Source: CAZUVM01 sp964623885 (GTDB taxonomy: Bacteria; Verrucomicrobiota; Verrucomicrobiia; Limisphaerales; UBA8199). From it: a stretch of 10,336 nt of DNA. The notes under the pieces were generated by a model, which saw only the letters and a list, made by a program, of their open reading frames with translations, was not told where the DNA came from and made no database searches. The stretch lies in NCBI GenBank assembly GCA_964623885.1, contig CAZUVM010000203.1, forward strand, positions 1-10,336. Reading direction: 5' to 3'. The position numbers were made by a program, and so were the translations under genes. This document shows, piece by piece, positions 1 to 6,274 of the stretch (position 1 is the stretch's first letter; every line of letters starts with the position of its first letter).

Positions 1-1
1 C

Positions 2-604
2 TTCAAGGAAGGACGTCGATTGGCGGGCAAACCGATTAAACTCGAATCGGACCAGATATTATTGCTGGATTGTCTGCATGGATTGTATCCGCCCATCACC
101 GAAGGCATCGACGCCTCGGCGCAGTTCCGCGTGTTCATCGAAACCCAGAACGTGCTCCTGGAAGGTGATGGCAGCACCGGGCGCCTGACCAAATTCACCG
201 ATATCCGCCTGCTGCGCCGGATGCTCCGCGATGCACGACATCGCAACCACAGCCCTCTTCTTACGTTGCTTCACTGGCATTACGTCCGCGCGGGGGAGTT
301 ATTCAGCATTATCCCGCTCAGCGGCCTCGCCGACCACGTCATCGATGGCGGGTTTCCATTTGATTTACCCCTGCTCAAGCCATTTTTTAGCGGTCCGTCC
401 AGCCTCCTGCCTCAAGCACAGGATTTGCATTCTTATCCCGGTTTTCTCGACGCGGAAATTCGACTCCAGCGAGTCAAAGCGCTTCTGGATTCAATTGAGG
501 GTGTCCGACTGGAAGACCTGCAAACCTATGAACTCATCCCCGGCGATGCGGTAATCCGTGAATTCATCGGCGGCAGTACGGTTCAAATCCCGCATAATGA
601 GTAA
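2..604 (+). CDS. Uridine kinase / phosphoribulokinase-like P-loop protein, 3' part
   Basis: The reading frame is open to the left edge, so this is the C-terminal 200 residues of a longer protein; the TTG at position 20 is an internal Leu, not a start. The visible part matches the second half of the uridine kinase/phosphoribulokinase-like family often fused behind a TGS or ThrRS-like region. Landmarks are a strand ending DCLHGLYP (the IEGIHGLNP strand of relatives), then TDIRLLRRMLRDARHR, then HYVRAGE (the SVRRGEE segment), then a DLPLLKPFF helix, and a final REFIGGS motif near the C-terminus. Known members phosphorylate a nucleoside or sugar with a nucleoside triphosphate in the cytoplasm; the P-loop lies outside the window, so activity cannot be judged here. 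The next gene converges on it, and a palindrome lies between them. Family assignment is good, substrate is unknown. Confidence 0.8.
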   Translation, partial: FKEGRRLAGKPIKLESDQILLLDCLHGLYPPITEGIDASAQFRVFIETQNVLLEGDGSTGRLTKFTDIRLLRRMLRDARHRNHSPLLTLLHWHYVRAGELFSIIPLSGLADHVIDGGFPFDLPLLKPFFSGPSSLLPQAQDLHSYPGFLDAEIRLQRVKALLDSIEGVRLEDLQTYELIPGDAVIREFIGGSTVQIPHNE

Positions 605-631
605 CATGCGTTGCGTTCGACCTGCTGACGC

Positions 632-650
632 GCGAGCGGTCTCCGCTCGC
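632..650. terminator. Perfect hairpin between convergent genes
   Basis: GCGAGCGG and CCGCTCGC form a perfect 8-base stem around a TCT loop, 28 bases after the kinase-like stop and 56 bases beyond the stop of the convergent EEP gene. There is no T-run on either side, so it is not a classical intrinsic terminator. It may be a bidirectional transcript end or a REP-like palindrome. Confidence 0.4.
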
Positions 651-705
651 ATCGGCCCGGTGTTGTGTGAGCGAAGGCTGTGACTTGGGACGGCTTCAGT
701 CCGGA

Positions 706-2277
706 TCAAAGCCGGTCTGTGCCCTCCTGCGCCTGCGCCATTAGCTTCGCCCTGGCCGCTTCCATTTCCACTTTGATTTGCGTAATCCGTGCGCGGATCA
801 ATTCGCGGTTTTCTTCCTTTGCTGCCTGCAGTTCGCGCGTCAACTCCTCGACGCGCCGCTCGTAGACCTTGTTTTGTTCGCGGATTTGCGCTTCGATTTT
901 TGCCAGTCGTTCGTCGACTGCGATTGCCTTTGTTGCGGCGGATTGCTGCCCATCGAGCAATTGCGAACGGTCCTCGATTAGTTTTCGCGCGAACTTCTGC
1001 TTGAGCCAAAATCGGAAATGAGGAATCACGCCGCGACGTATCACTTCCTGGGCGCGCTCGGCCCGGCGCTCGGCTTCGACTGCGCGGCGCTGCCAGGCCG
1101 CCGATTCCGTGTGCGTCGCTCCGGCATTGTCGAGCTGGATAACTGCCTTCGGTGCCGGCGGCGGTTTCGCCGCCGAGCCGCTCACAGAACCGCTCGCCAC
1201 AACCAACGTGAAAGCGGTGGGGCCTGCCTCGTTGAGGTCAACATTGGCAGGAAGCAGTGCCGGTGATCTCATCCGGCGTGACCTCCGGCTGCGCTTCAAC
1301 ATTATGCCCGTCCCGATCGTCATAATCCCGACCAGCGCAGCGCCCCACCAGAGGTACTGCCAACTGCTCGATACCGGGCCACCGGAACCAGTTCCACTCC
1401 TCAGATGTGCCGCGACGGATGCCTCCGCCAGTGCTTTCTCCGCGACCGCTGCCCGAATTGCCGCAACCTTAACCGGGTCCAGCTCCACTTCGCAGGTCAA
1501 CGGCGAACGGCCGCTGGCCACAAGTTCTCGCGATCTGGCAAGGCCGGCCGAAAGAGCCGGATCGACTAGAAAGCTTTCAATTTCGAAGGCTTGACTCGCG
1601 GTTACTGGCAACGCTCTTGATTTTTCCGTTGCGGCAAGAATCTGAAACCCCGCTTCTTCGAAGGGCATCAGCGCCTTATTGACCGCTCCGGAGGCGAGTC
1701 GAAACGTGCCATTGAAAGTTCCTCCGATGACAAAGCCGTCGACGCGATTTGCTTCCCAGCGGCGCACGATGTCGAGTTGATCGAGTAACGATTGAAACGA
1801 GAACTCGCGGGCCGCGTTGCGCGGCATCGCTGTCGAAAAAACGCCCACCCGTTGCTTCCCGAACTGAAACGCGGCGAACACAAAACCACCCTCGATTGGC
1901 GCGTTGGGGGCTGCATGCCAGGGTTCCGACCAGGAGAAATACGCTTTCTGCTTACACAAAATACCGACCTCTCCCGGTTTGCTGGCGCGAGCATTTCGCT
2001 GCGGAGACGTTGAGCACACCGCCACATGAAAGTCAGCGGGTTTCAGCTCCTGCGCCAGTTGGTCGCAAGTTTGCCAATCGTTGACTCCTTGCAGCAAAAC
2101 GATATCCGGGTCTAAGACCTTCAGCTCACGAGCAGCGGCGGCAATTGCGCTGCTGTTCTTATTCGGCGAATCTAGAAAATCTGTCAGGTCCCACGTGGCC
2201 ACGCGAACCGGTTCGGCCAGCGCCGGCGAACAAGCTACCAGTAGCAATGAGAAGAATCTGCCGGCTGACGTGCTCAT
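706..2277 (-). CDS. Membrane-anchored pseudo-EEP-domain protein with coiled-coil tail
   Basis: The 523 residues read as an export signal (1-21, with an LVAC lipobox-like stretch at 13-16 as an alternative), an EEP fold (about 24-266), one transmembrane segment (about 308-327) followed by a basic RSRRSRRMR patch, a Pro/Ala linker, and a long charged coiled coil (about 392-515). The EEP fold is recognised from the blocks VATWDL, DPDIVLLQ, VIGGTFNG and the closing SPLTCEVEL strand. Every expected catalytic position I can place is changed: Asn to Asp at 30, Glu to Gly at 64, the Asp of GDFN to Thr at 187, and the SDH pair to Gly256-Arg257. It is therefore probably a binding or scaffold module, not a nuclease or phosphatase. 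By topology the EEP part would be outside and the coiled coil in the cytoplasm. The ATG overlaps the upstream stop as ATGA, so translation is probably coupled. The exact role is unknown. Confidence 0.75.
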   Translation of the reverse strand: MSTSAGRFFSLLLVACSPALAEPVRVATWDLTDFLDSPNKNSSAIAAAARELKVLDPDIVLLQGVNDWQTCDQLAQELKPADFHVAVCSTSPQRNARASKPGEVGILCKQKAYFSWSEPWHAAPNAPIEGGFVFAAFQFGKQRVGVFSTAMPRNAAREFSFQSLLDQLDIVRRWEANRVDGFVIGGTFNGTFRLASGAVNKALMPFEEAGFQILAATEKSRALPVTASQAFEIESFLVDPALSAGLARSRELVASGRSPLTCEVELDPVKVAAIRAAVAEKALAEASVAAHLRSGTGSGGPVSSSWQYLWWGAALVGIMTIGTGIMLKRSRRSRRMRSPALLPANVDLNEAGPTAFTLVVASGSVSGSAAKPPPAPKAVIQLDNAGATHTESAAWQRRAVEAERRAERAQEVIRRGVIPHFRFWLKQKFARKLIEDRSQLLDGQQSAATKAIAVDERLAKIEAQIREQNKVYERRVEELTRELQAAKEENRELIRARITQIKVEMEAARAKLMAQAQEGTDRL

Positions 2278-3497
2278 TCAGCGGTTATGGCGATTAGGAA
2301 TGGCGCAGGTGTTGTCATGGCCGAAACGAGATCAATGCTCTCGATCTCGAGGTCCGGCACGAGATTGGTCCACGTGGTCTGAAACAATCGAATCTTCTGC
2401 CCGGCCTTGTGGCTCACCGGATTCTCTCCCGTCCACGCAACGGTCAGTTCCGGGCTTTCCGGCTCGCCCTTTAGCGTGTGCCAGTTCCGCACCGACTCTC
2501 CGTAAATAATCGGGATCTCGATCCGCATCCGGTTGTTCGCAAAGTGAAGGACATACGACCCAATCTGTTGTCCTTCATCTGCCACAGAGCCGAATCCGGC
2601 GGCATGCAGGAAATGCAGGCGCCGGCATTTTTGATTCACTCGGATCCCTTTCACTTCCGCGGGATAGTTCGTCGACGAAACCGATTTGCTTCGAACTTGA
2701 ACAATCCCTCGGACATCGAACGTTACGCCTCCGAAGTTTTGCAGCCCGGTAGGCACGGACGCCAAGTCATTGCCGTTGTGAGTATCTGTGCCGTGCCATG
2801 GCGCGGAGAGCATCGCATTATATTGTGGCGTCAGGTCCAGCAGTTGCGCACTCGCGTTCGCGTCGCGGGCCGGCCATTGGCGGACTACCGGGGTCTTCTC
2901 GGGTGCTTTTTGGGCAGGCGTTTCGCTGGCGAAAAGCTTCGCTGCCGTCAACTCCGACGGTGAAATCCGATTTGTAAAGGCTTGTTCCCACATGCCCGGG
3001 CTTTCGTAAATATGGCCGTCAAACGCAAGATTCAGCACTGGATTATGTTGGCGGCACCGCACAATGGGCACCACTGAACCTAGCAAGCCCATCTGCCGGC
3101 GTTTCCATTCCCGCCGCGTATGGTTGGCGGCGTTCGGCGCCTGGTTGCCCAGCGGCACCGGGCAGAATTCAAATAGATAGCAGGTTGCCAGCCGCGGGTC
3201 GACCAGCGACGCCTGTTCAACTTTGCCGGTTCGCCGGCAAACCGGACAAACCAACACGGTCGCGTCCGGCAGGTATTCCGGGACTAAATCCGAAAGCCAA
3301 TTGGGAATGTCCTTGTGATCGACTTCGTATGCCTGGATGGCCTCGTAGATTCGCTTCAAGTTCTGCGTGCACTCTTCCTTCTCCTTGGCCTGGAGGTCAG
3401 CCGGCGCTGGCCCGGTCGTCTGCGCCTGCGCGGCGAGTGCTACTCCCGCAATCATGCAGGTTAACCAGCCTCTCCAGCGCACCCTGCGGTCACTCAT
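2274..3497 (-). CDS. Exported protein with CxxC pseudopilin-like segment and carbohydrate-binding-like C-terminal domain
   Basis: First gene of a two-gene operon. The 407-residue product has a signal peptide (basic RRVRWRG, hydrophobic core, likely cleavage after AQA at 25). Residues 43-165 look like a globular type II pseudopilin head without the N-methylation helix: a CTQNLKRIYEAIQAY helix, VPEYLPD, a CPVC motif at 84-87, further Cys at 106, 112 and 148, and RCRQHNPVLNLAFDGHIY. After a Pro/Lys linker comes a second domain (about 217-407) starting DLTPQYN, with GGVTFDVRGIVQ at 256-267, RLHFLHAAGF, IGSYVLHF and a YGESVRNWH strand. This resembles beta-sandwich, NPCBM-like binding domains seen in Planctomycetes and Verrucomicrobia proteins. 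No catalytic motif is visible. It probably acts outside the cytoplasmic membrane with its translationally coupled partner. No strong ribosome binding site precedes the ATG. The domain naming is inference. Confidence 0.7.
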   Translation of the reverse strand: MSDRRVRWRGWLTCMIAGVALAAQAQTTGPAPADLQAKEKEECTQNLKRIYEAIQAYEVDHKDIPNWLSDLVPEYLPDATVLVCPVCRRTGKVEQASLVDPRLATCYLFEFCPVPLGNQAPNAANHTRREWKRRQMGLLGSVVPIVRCRQHNPVLNLAFDGHIYESPGMWEQAFTNRISPSELTAAKLFASETPAQKAPEKTPVVRQWPARDANASAQLLDLTPQYNAMLSAPWHGTDTHNGNDLASVPTGLQNFGGVTFDVRGIVQVRSKSVSSTNYPAEVKGIRVNQKCRRLHFLHAAGFGSVADEGQQIGSYVLHFANNRMRIEIPIIYGESVRNWHTLKGEPESPELTVAWTGENPVSHKAGQKIRLFQTTWTNLVPDLEIESIDLVSAMTTPAPFLIAITAE

Positions 3498-3626
3498 ATT
3501 GCCGCTTGCTGTGCGTCACGCTCGTCGTCATTTGTGGAACACACGCTATCTCAACCGATCCACGAAGTTGGTGTCCAGATAATTTTCGCGGCATTTTTTT
3601 CTGGTAACTCCCTCAGTGTTTGGTGG

Positions 3627-3647
3627 GGCCGCCTCGCCGAGGCGGCC
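3627..3647. repeat. GC-rich palindrome in the divergent intergenic region
   Basis: GGCCGCCTC and GAGGCGGCC make a perfect 9-base stem with a GCC loop. It lies in the 251-base stretch between the minus-strand operon start (3497) and the purN start (3749). A forward frame happens to read through it upstream of purN, which is not evidence of coding. It resembles the short GC-rich palindromes scattered between verrucomicrobial genes. I see no convincing promoter in the rest of this intergenic stretch. Confidence 0.5.
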
Positions 3648-3748
3648 GGGAACGGCCCGTTTGGCAAACGCGCCCTGCCAAAATGAGGTATTACTCCCTC
3701 TGTTACTTCCCACTTCCCATTTTCCGCCAGTGTCTGTACCAGATCGGC

Positions 3749-4372
3749 GTGACCGACGTTGAATTTCGCATCGGCGTATTGGGTTCGGGCAAAGGCTCCA
3801 ATTTCGTCGCATTGGCTGAGGCCTGTGCCGCCGGCCAGGTGCCGGCCTCGATTGCTTTGGTGCTCAGCGATGTCGCCGACGCCGGCATTCTTCACCACGC
3901 CCGCCAGTTGGAGATTCCGGCGCAGTACATCGCCCCGGGCAAATTCCGTACGAAACTCGAAGAGGACGCCGAACACGCCTATGTCGAAGCTTTGCGGCAG
4001 GCCCGCGCTGATTTGATTGTTTTGGCCGGCTTTATGCGCGTTTTGAAAGGAGAGTTCCTGAAGGCGTTCGAAGGTCGGGTCGTGAATATCCATCCTTCTC
4101 TCCTGCCGGCCTTCCCGGGCCTCGAAGCCTGGAAGCAGGCGCTCGACGCCGGTGTCAAGGTCACGGGCTGCACCGTTCATTTCGTGGATGCCGGGGTTGA
4201 TTCCGGTCCCATCATCGGCCAGCAAACCGTACCCGTCCTCGACAACGACACTCCCGAAACCCTGCACCAACGTATCCATGCCGCTGAGCACGAATTGTAT
4301 CCAAAGTGCGTTTCTGCAATAGCCCGCCGTGGTGTCGAAGTTCGCGGTCGCCGGGTCGTTTGGAAATCCTAA
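3749..4372 (+). CDS. purN: Phosphoribosylglycinamide formyltransferase (GART)
   Basis: PurN transfers the formyl group of 10-formyltetrahydrofolate to glycinamide ribonucleotide, the third step of de novo purine synthesis, in the cytoplasm. From the GTG at 3749 the product is 207 residues, close to the usual family length of about 200. The phosphate-binding loop GSGKGSN is at 12-18. The catalytic triad is intact: Asn113 and His115 in VVNIHPSLLPAFPG, and Asp151 in FVDAGVDSGPII. The C-terminal HAAEHELYP segment is also typical. The frame stays open upstream to 3620, with an ATG at 3683, but that extension has no family match and would cross a palindrome. No Shine-Dalgarno is clear for either start, so GTG is chosen by family length. 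It stands alone here, divergent from the secreted-protein operon and convergent with the SGNH gene. Confidence 0.93.
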   Translation: MTDVEFRIGVLGSGKGSNFVALAEACAAGQVPASIALVLSDVADAGILHHARQLEIPAQYIAPGKFRTKLEEDAEHAYVEALRQARADLIVLAGFMRVLKGEFLKAFEGRVVNIHPSLLPAFPGLEAWKQALDAGVKVTGCTVHFVDAGVDSGPIIGQQTVPVLDNDTPETLHQRIHAAEHELYPKCVSAIARRGVEVRGRRVVWKS

Positions 4373-4381
4373 GTTGCGGTA

Positions 4382-4438
4382 GGGGCGCCGCCTGCCGGGC
4401 CGTAGCCTGTTGGGCGAAGGCCGGTCCTCGGCGTCCCC
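4382..4438. repeat. Imperfect long inverted repeat after purN
   Basis: GGGGCGCCG at 4382-4390 pairs with CGGCGTCCCC at 4429-4438 with one bulged base, and an inner GCCGGGCC can pair with GGCCGG near 4420. The element begins 10 bases after the purN stop, between two convergent genes. There is no T-run. It may end transcripts in both directions or be a copy of a dispersed verrucomicrobial palindrome; sequence alone does not decide. Confidence 0.4.
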
Positions 4439-4476
4439 GTCTTGTCGTTAGTGGGCACCCCTTCCCAATAAGGGAT

Positions 4477-6093
4477 CTAGCCTCCGGAACCCTTTAGAAA
4501 CCATGGCTTGGTAGTTGTATCATTCTTGAAGAACCTCAGTAGCTCACGTCCGACCTTCGCCTGCCCGGCGGGTGATTCATGCGTTCCATCTTGTTCGCTG
4601 AAATCCTTCGGTTCGTAATAGAAACCATCCGCTCGTGGTTCCGCTCCGTTTGCCCACAGGTAAGGCCCCCAACTCAGCCAGGGAGCGGTGACTGGCCCTT
4701 TTGCGGGATCGTAGTTCAAAACTGGATCATTCATGATTTGCCTCTCAATGAGCCATTTCACAGAAAAACCTGATTCGTACGCATAGGGTTCAGGATTCAG
4801 CGGTGTTTTGGCAAAGCCGCCGAAAGTTCTGCTTGAAACATAGGCCAGTTTTAAGTTTGGAAACCGCCGATGTACGACCTGCACGATTCGCGCAAGCTCG
4901 TTTTCCAGCTTGATAGCGTATTCCGGGAAGCCTTCAGTCGGGCTGGCATCCGCCTGCTTAATCCACACGGCCTGAACTTGCCCCCGGCTTACCCCGGCGC
5001 TCTTCAACCGATCGTCCACTCCCTTCCAGTAGGCCGACCCGCTCGCGCCGTCATCCGGGTCAACCGTGCGTGCCGCCGTTTGGCCGCCTTGCGCTCCGTT
5101 CACGATCACAACCTGCGGGTTAATTTCCGAATCGCCGCTCGCAGCCTGTTGAAACCCCGTCGTCGCCTGCATCGTGTTGCTCATGCCAATCGTCAAAAGC
5201 ACGATCTTTCCTTTTGGACCAGGTTTGCCGTTCTCGTCCAGTGCTCGAATCCCGGCTGCCAGCGCGCGACCTGCCGCTTCGTGCTCCGGTGGACGGGTAT
5301 TTCGCCCGCCCGGATAAAGCCCGCCTGCAAAACCGTAATAATTGCCATTTGTCAGCTCCGTCAAGGGCTTGAGCATTGAGCTGACGGCGATGCGTCGCGG
5401 AGTGGCAGTCTCCGTCGGACCGCGATTGGCTTGTATTGCGCCGAAGAATATCGCCGGCCGCAGCAGCTCCGGCTCGAGTTTCCCGTAATTCTCTCTCTGT
5501 TCGTCAGTGAGCAACTCGAACAGCGCAGGTTGCAGCCGGCTTCGCCAGGTCGCCAGCTTTTGCAGTGAGATTTGCAGTTGTTTCTGGCTGCTCTCAAAAG
5601 CTGACCGATCTTCCTTTTGCCTGGCATCGCGGAGATCTCGCATCACTTGTCGCACCTGCTCAGCTAAAGGCCCCAGTTGATCGCGGTTTTGCTGAACGAA
5701 GTCGGCGACAAGCTTGCCGGCCCGCTCTTGCTGTTCACCATTCAGCCTTAAACGATCCTGAAGCCCCGGCGGCAGCAACAATTGTCCCATTCGAACAGCG
5801 ATCCCGGGCGGCAGGGCGGGGGAGACCGCCTGGTTCAAATTGTTTGAACCCGGCACAAAGGGTTGCTGTGCCCGAGTTGGGTTTTTTATTGAGCTTCCGT
5901 TTGTTTGGTCGGCTGCCTCCAAATTTGTAGACAGCATGATTGCCAAAAACACCTGGGAGCGCCGAAATCTCTGCCCGCGAGATGCTCCGTAAGCAGAAAA
6001 CGCCTGCAGGCATGCCGACGCTCCCAGGTGTGCAAAGGACTGCTTCACCGCAGCAATACGATTTCGTCTCAAATGGCGATGACTCGATTCCAA
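4477..6093 (-). CDS. Exported LTxxQ (Spy-like) plus SGNH-like esterase/hydrolase fusion
   Basis: Residues 105-206 form a charged helical region with LNGEQQ at 117-122 and LLTDEQRENYGKL from 194, typical of the LTxxQ/Spy-like periplasmic family. Residues 296-538 look like an SGNH/GDSL hydrolase: a beta strand then GMSN with the candidate nucleophile Ser305, NGAQGG at 332-337, and DGTHES with Asp502 and His505. The usual Asn block (GxND) is not seen; the equivalent strand reads WIKQAD at 377-382. SGNH enzymes cleave acyl or acetyl esters, often on polysaccharides, but the substrate here is unknown. A signal-peptide-like core (RRSQVFLAIMLSTNLEA, about 44-60) precedes the helical part, so the protein is probably exported. 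The start is uncertain: the TTG at 6093 has GGAAGA 4 bases upstream, but it adds 43 odd residues ahead of the signal, partly encoded by an inverted repeat; GTG codons 16 and 48 are alternatives. The frame ends convergent to purN. Confidence 0.72.
   Translation of the reverse strand: MESSHRHLRRNRIAAVKQSFAHLGASACLQAFSAYGASRGQRFRRSQVFLAIMLSTNLEAADQTNGSSIKNPTRAQQPFVPGSNNLNQAVSPALPPGIAVRMGQLLLPPGLQDRLRLNGEQQERAGKLVADFVQQNRDQLGPLAEQVRQVMRDLRDARQKEDRSAFESSQKQLQISLQKLATWRSRLQPALFELLTDEQRENYGKLEPELLRPAIFFGAIQANRGPTETATPRRIAVSSMLKPLTELTNGNYYGFAGGLYPGGRNTRPPEHEAAGRALAAGIRALDENGKPGPKGKIVLLTIGMSNTMQATTGFQQAASGDSEINPQVVIVNGAQGGQTAARTVDPDDGASGSAYWKGVDDRLKSAGVSRGQVQAVWIKQADASPTEGFPEYAIKLENELARIVQVVHRRFPNLKLAYVSSRTFGGFAKTPLNPEPYAYESGFSVKWLIERQIMNDPVLNYDPAKGPVTAPWLSWGPYLWANGAEPRADGFYYEPKDFSEQDGTHESPAGQAKVGRELLRFFKNDTTTKPWFLKGSGG
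5949..6031. repeat. REP/BIME-like inverted repeat with inner hairpins, overlapping the SGNH gene 5' end
   Basis: ACACCTGGGAGCG (5949-5961) and CGCTCCCAGGTGT (6019-6031) are perfect 13-base inverted arms. Inside are a small hairpin ATCTC/GAGAT and the perfect palindrome GCCTGCAGGC (6002-6011). The layout of long outer arms with inner hairpins resembles palindromic elements mobilised by REP-associated transposases. No such transposase gene is in the window. The element lies inside the apparent reading frame of the SGNH gene, in frame. Confidence 0.65.
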
Positions 6094-6097
6094 TCTA

Positions 6098-6103
6098 TCT
6101 TCC
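6098..6103 (-). promoter_or_regulatory. Possible ribosome binding site for the TTG start at 6093
   Basis: On the minus strand GGAAGA lies 4 bases before the TTG at 6093. It is the only purine-rich match near any candidate start of the SGNH gene, and it favours the long form, although the spacing is short and the resulting N-terminus is atypical. Confidence 0.3.
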
Positions 6104-6144
6104 GGCCATGCAAAATGGGTCTTTAGCAGTCGCTTTGCAATCTC

Positions 6145-6187
6145 CTCTCATCCCTTTCGACGATACCAGGCACCGCCGCCGCGGCTA
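6145..6187. promoter_or_regulatory. Copy A of a shared 43-base element with an 18-base near-palindrome
   Basis: The core CTCATCCCTTTCGACGAT (6147-6164) is a near-palindrome. The whole 43 bases match 9980-10022, just upstream of the response regulator, at 37 of 43 positions. Here the core lies 53 bases upstream of the TTG start of the SGNH gene and downstream of the giant gene's terminator. It is a candidate operator or promoter element; its role is inferred from position and repetition. Confidence 0.5.
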
Positions 6188-6223
6188 CGTTGTCCCTATA
6201 CTTCTGGCCCGGGGGCTTGTCGC

Positions 6224-6255
6224 AAAAAAAGAAGGCCGAGCTTACGCTCGGCCTT
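6224..6255 (-). terminator. Intrinsic terminator of the giant exported-protein gene
   Basis: Read on the minus strand, AAGGCCGAGC, a GTAA loop and GCTCGGCCTT form a perfect 10-base stem followed by C and seven T residues. It begins 20 bases after the TAA of the 1086-residue gene. This is a textbook rho-independent terminator and should separate that gene from the SGNH gene downstream. Confidence 0.93.
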
Positions 6256-6274
6256 TGCTGAGAAGGATTTTATA

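Noticed and set aside
20..22. TTG as start of the kinase-like gene
   Set aside because: The frame is open to the left edge and the residues before it fit the family, so the gene begins outside the window.
2995..3385. CPVC and other Cys residues as a heme or thioredoxin site
   Set aside because: No CxxCH heme motif and no thioredoxin fold pattern around the CPVC; a structural or metal-binding role is more likely.
3551..4291. Long minus-strand frame opposite purN (246 codons)
   Set aside because: It is antisense to a gene with an intact catalytic triad, resembles no family, and follows from codon bias on the other strand.
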